Part shown: piece by piece, positions 62,357 through 64,000 of the stretch
How positions within the stretch are numbered: the first letter of the stretch is position 1
Layout of the letters: each line of letters opens with the position of its first letter
From: Caproiciproducens sp. CPB-2
GTDB lineage: Bacteria > Bacillota > Clostridia > Oscillospirales > Acutalibacteraceae
DNA: 64,000 nt
Assembly: GCF_036287215.1 (NCBI RefSeq)
Contig: NZ_CP142860.1
Span: 2,170,001 to 2,234,000, forward strand
Direction: 5' to 3'
The notes under the pieces: model-generated
Told to the model about the DNA's origin: nothing
Database searches by the model: none
Seen by the model: the letters and a program-made list of their open reading frames with translations, nothing else
Made by a program: the position numbers and the translations under genes

Positions 62357-62720
62357 ATTTTTCGATAATTATTTTAATATCAAAAAAATAATCGGGAGCA
62401 AACGCGAATACAAGCAGCAGATGGCAAGGGTGGAGGCTCTGCCGAAAGACTATCAATACGTATTTAAAAAAATCCAAAGTCACATGTGGATGTTCGCGGC
62501 GGGATCCGGCTATGACATGATGAAGATCCATTATGACCTGATAGAACTGTTCGAGGCCGGCGCGGCGGAAGGCAAGCCTGTTTTGGAGATTACCGGAGAG
62601 GATGTGGCCGCATTCTGCGACGAGCTTTTGCGCAGCGCCAGGACATACACGGAAGACTGGCGTGAGGCGCTCAACCGCGACATACTGAAAAAACTTGGAA
62701 AGGGTAAGGCTTCAAAATGA
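62349..62720 (+). CDS. DUF1048-family protein
   Basis: A 123-residue protein (FFDNYFNIKKIIGSKREYKQQ and DVAAFCDELLRSARTY) regularly found between PadR and ABC-2 efflux genes. No membrane helix. Overlaps the PadR stop by 8 bp and the ATPase start by 4 bp. Its molecular role is not known. Confidence 0.85.
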   Translation: MSEFFDNYFNIKKIIGSKREYKQQMARVEALPKDYQYVFKKIQSHMWMFAAGSGYDMMKIHYDLIELFEAGAAEGKPVLEITGEDVAAFCDELLRSARTYTEDWREALNRDILKKLGKGKASK

Positions 62721-63478
62721 CAGAAACCGCTATTCAGGTAAAAGGGCTGCAAAAGTCCTACAAAAAACTTCATGTTCTGAAGGGCGTGGATTTCGAGGTG
62801 GAAAAAGGCAGTATTTTTGCCCTGCTCGGTTCCAACGGCGCGGGCAAAACGACGATTGTCAAAATCCTCACCACACTGCTCAAATCCGACGGTGGGACCA
62901 CCGTAGTGAACGGCTTTGATGTAACGAAGGAACCCGGCAAGGTCCGGCAGTCGATCAGCCTGACCGGGCAGTTTGCTGCCGTGGACGAGATTTTGACCGG
63001 GCGGGAAAACCTCATCATGATCGCGAGGCTGCGGCATCTTGTTAATTCGCGCCAGGTCGCGGACGATCTGCTGAACCGCTTCGGCCTGACAGATGCCGCC
63101 GACCGCAGGGTTTCCACCTATTCGGGCGGGATGCGCCGCAGACTTGACATCGCCATGAGCCTGATCGGAAACCCGCGGCTCATTTTCCTCGACGAGCCGA
63201 CCACCGGGCTTGACCCCGAGGCGCGCATCGAAGTCTGGAAGACGGTCAAAGAGCTCGCCGACAATGGCACGACGGTGTTCCTGACCACGCAGCATCTGGA
63301 AGAGGCCGAGCAGCTTGCCGACCGGATCGCCATCCTCCATAAAGGAAAAATAATCGTGAGCGGCACGCTCGAGGAGTTGAAAAAGCTGTTCCCGCCCGCG
63401 AAGGTGGAGTATATAGAAAAACAGCCGACGTTGGAGGAAATCTTCTTCGCAATCATCGGCAAGAAGGAGGAAAAATAA
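62717..63478 (+). CDS. Drug-efflux ABC transporter ATP-binding protein (DrrA-like)
   Basis: A 253-residue ATPase with Walker A GSNGAGKTT (near 38), signature YSGGMRRRLDIAMSL, Walker B LIFLDEPTTGLDP and switch His in LTTQHLEEAEQL. The short C-terminal extension fits the DrrA/daunorubicin-resistance group. Begins at ATG overlapping the DUF1048 stop by 4 bp and pairs with the downstream ABC-2 permease. Confidence 0.93.
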   Translation: MTETAIQVKGLQKSYKKLHVLKGVDFEVEKGSIFALLGSNGAGKTTIVKILTTLLKSDGGTTVVNGFDVTKEPGKVRQSISLTGQFAAVDEILTGRENLIMIARLRHLVNSRQVADDLLNRFGLTDAADRRVSTYSGGMRRRLDIAMSLIGNPRLIFLDEPTTGLDPEARIEVWKTVKELADNGTTVFLTTQHLEEAEQLADRIAILHKGKIIVSGTLEELKKLFPPAKVEYIEKQPTLEEIFFAIIGKKEEK

Positions 63479-64000
63479 ATGGAAGCGGCAAAGAACTACT
63501 TGTTCAGCGATATGAGCGTGATGCTTGGACGTTCCATGCGCCATATTTCCCGCAGCATGGACACCATCATCACGGTCTGCCTTACTCCGATAGCGATGAT
63601 GCTGCTGTTCGTCTACGTGCTCGGCGGCGCGATTCAAGCCGGCACAGACAATTATGTAAATTATCTGCTGCCCGGCATCCTGCTGATGGCGATCGCGAGC
63701 GGCATCTCCTACACGGCTTTCCGCCTGTTTACGGATATGCAAAGCGGCATCTTCGAGCGGTTCCACTCCATGCCAATCGCGCGTTCCGCCGCCCTGTGGG
63801 GGCATGTGCTGACCTCGCTGGTATCTAACGCAATTTCGGTCGTCGTCATCATCCTTGTAGCGCTGATAATGGGCTTTCGTTCATCGGCAGGAGTATTGTC
63901 TTGGCTTTCCGTAGCCGGTATCCTCGTGCTTGTGATACTGGCCCTGACGTGGATCGCGGTGATTCCCGGGCTGACCGCAAAATCGGTGGACGGCGCAAGT
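63479..64000 (+). CDS. ABC-2 type drug-efflux permease (DrrB-like), 5' part
   Basis: The first 174 residues are visible; the window ends in frame. An N-terminal cytoplasmic segment (MEAAKNYLFSDMSVMLGRS) is followed by at least four helices typical of ABC-2 permeases. It starts directly after the ATPase stop. With that ATPase it forms an exporter of drug-like molecules controlled by the PadR regulator. Confidence 0.9.
   Translation, partial: MEAAKNYLFSDMSVMLGRSMRHISRSMDTIITVCLTPIAMMLLFVYVLGGAIQAGTDNYVNYLLPGILLMAIASGISYTAFRLFTDMQSGIFERFHSMPIARSAALWGHVLTSLVSNAISVVVIILVALIMGFRSSAGVLSWLSVAGILVLVILALTWIAVIPGLTAKSVDGAS

Overview
This window looks like a chromosome segment of an anaerobic Clostridia member, probably Oscillospirales/Ruminococcaceae-like. 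The case rests on moderately high GC in core genes, Shine-Dalgarno starts with frequent TTG/GTG, an Rnf complex of clostridial type (rnfCDGEAB plus apbE), a COG3580/COG3581-type dehydratase-activase-related gene pair, and BMP/NupNOPQ-type nucleoside transport. The taxon is an inference; no rRNA is present.

Layout. 0-7.8 kb: tail of an acyl-CoA dehydratase activase-related protein and its partner, mscL, a beta-CASP metallo-hydrolase and exonuclease III (minus strand), a cyclophilin and an ABC exporter. 8.1-9.4 kb: ccdA plus a TlpA/ResA-like thioredoxin. 9.5-20.7 kb, all minus strand: a nucleoside uptake and deoxyribonucleoside catabolism block (LacI-type regulator, deoB, deoD, BMP lipoprotein, ATPase, two permeases, deoC, cdd, a HAD phosphatase, pyrimidine-nucleoside phosphorylase), with a strong promoter and a perfect operator palindrome in front of the regulator. 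21-26 kb: CorA, MetNIQ, TrmB and a YbaK-type deacylase. 26.4-28.7 kb: a membrane PAS-PAS-GGDEF diguanylate cyclase.

28.8-40 kb: apbE and rnfCDGEAB, split by an inserted block of about 5 kb (CdaR-type regulator, GntP-type permease, glycerate kinase, IS5-type transposase remnant). A second 232-bp copy of the apbE 3' end lies between the insert and rnfC, so the flavin transferase and the complex it serves are now separated by a glycerate-utilisation cassette. A tRNA-Leu(CAA) follows rnfB; the last 21 bp of the tRNA are repeated 174 bp further on, which looks like an integration scar, followed by an AT-rich decayed stretch.

41.4-50.6 kb: a complete 2-aminoethylphosphonate locus: phnW, a PbfA-like class III PLP enzyme, phnX, a GntR/UTRA regulator, an ABC importer and an alkaline-phosphatase-superfamily hydrolase. 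51-64 kb: accessory region of mixed composition: several GNAT acetyltransferases (one missing its N-terminus), an unknown exported membrane protein next to a CPBP protease, a YoaP-type protein, an MBOAT/SGNH acyl-transfer pair, a TetR-glycosyltransferase operon with a 15-bp-armed operator, a LUD-domain protein, and a PadR-DUF1048-DrrAB drug-efflux operon cut by the window end.

Three copies of a roughly 100-bp imperfect palindrome lie between genes at 8.0, 9.4 and 12.0 kb and form a dispersed repeat family. I did not find a CRISPR array, prophage structural genes or an rRNA operon. The most unusual structures are the apbE tail duplication around the glycerate cassette, the palindromic repeat family and the phosphonate locus with its extra hydrolase.
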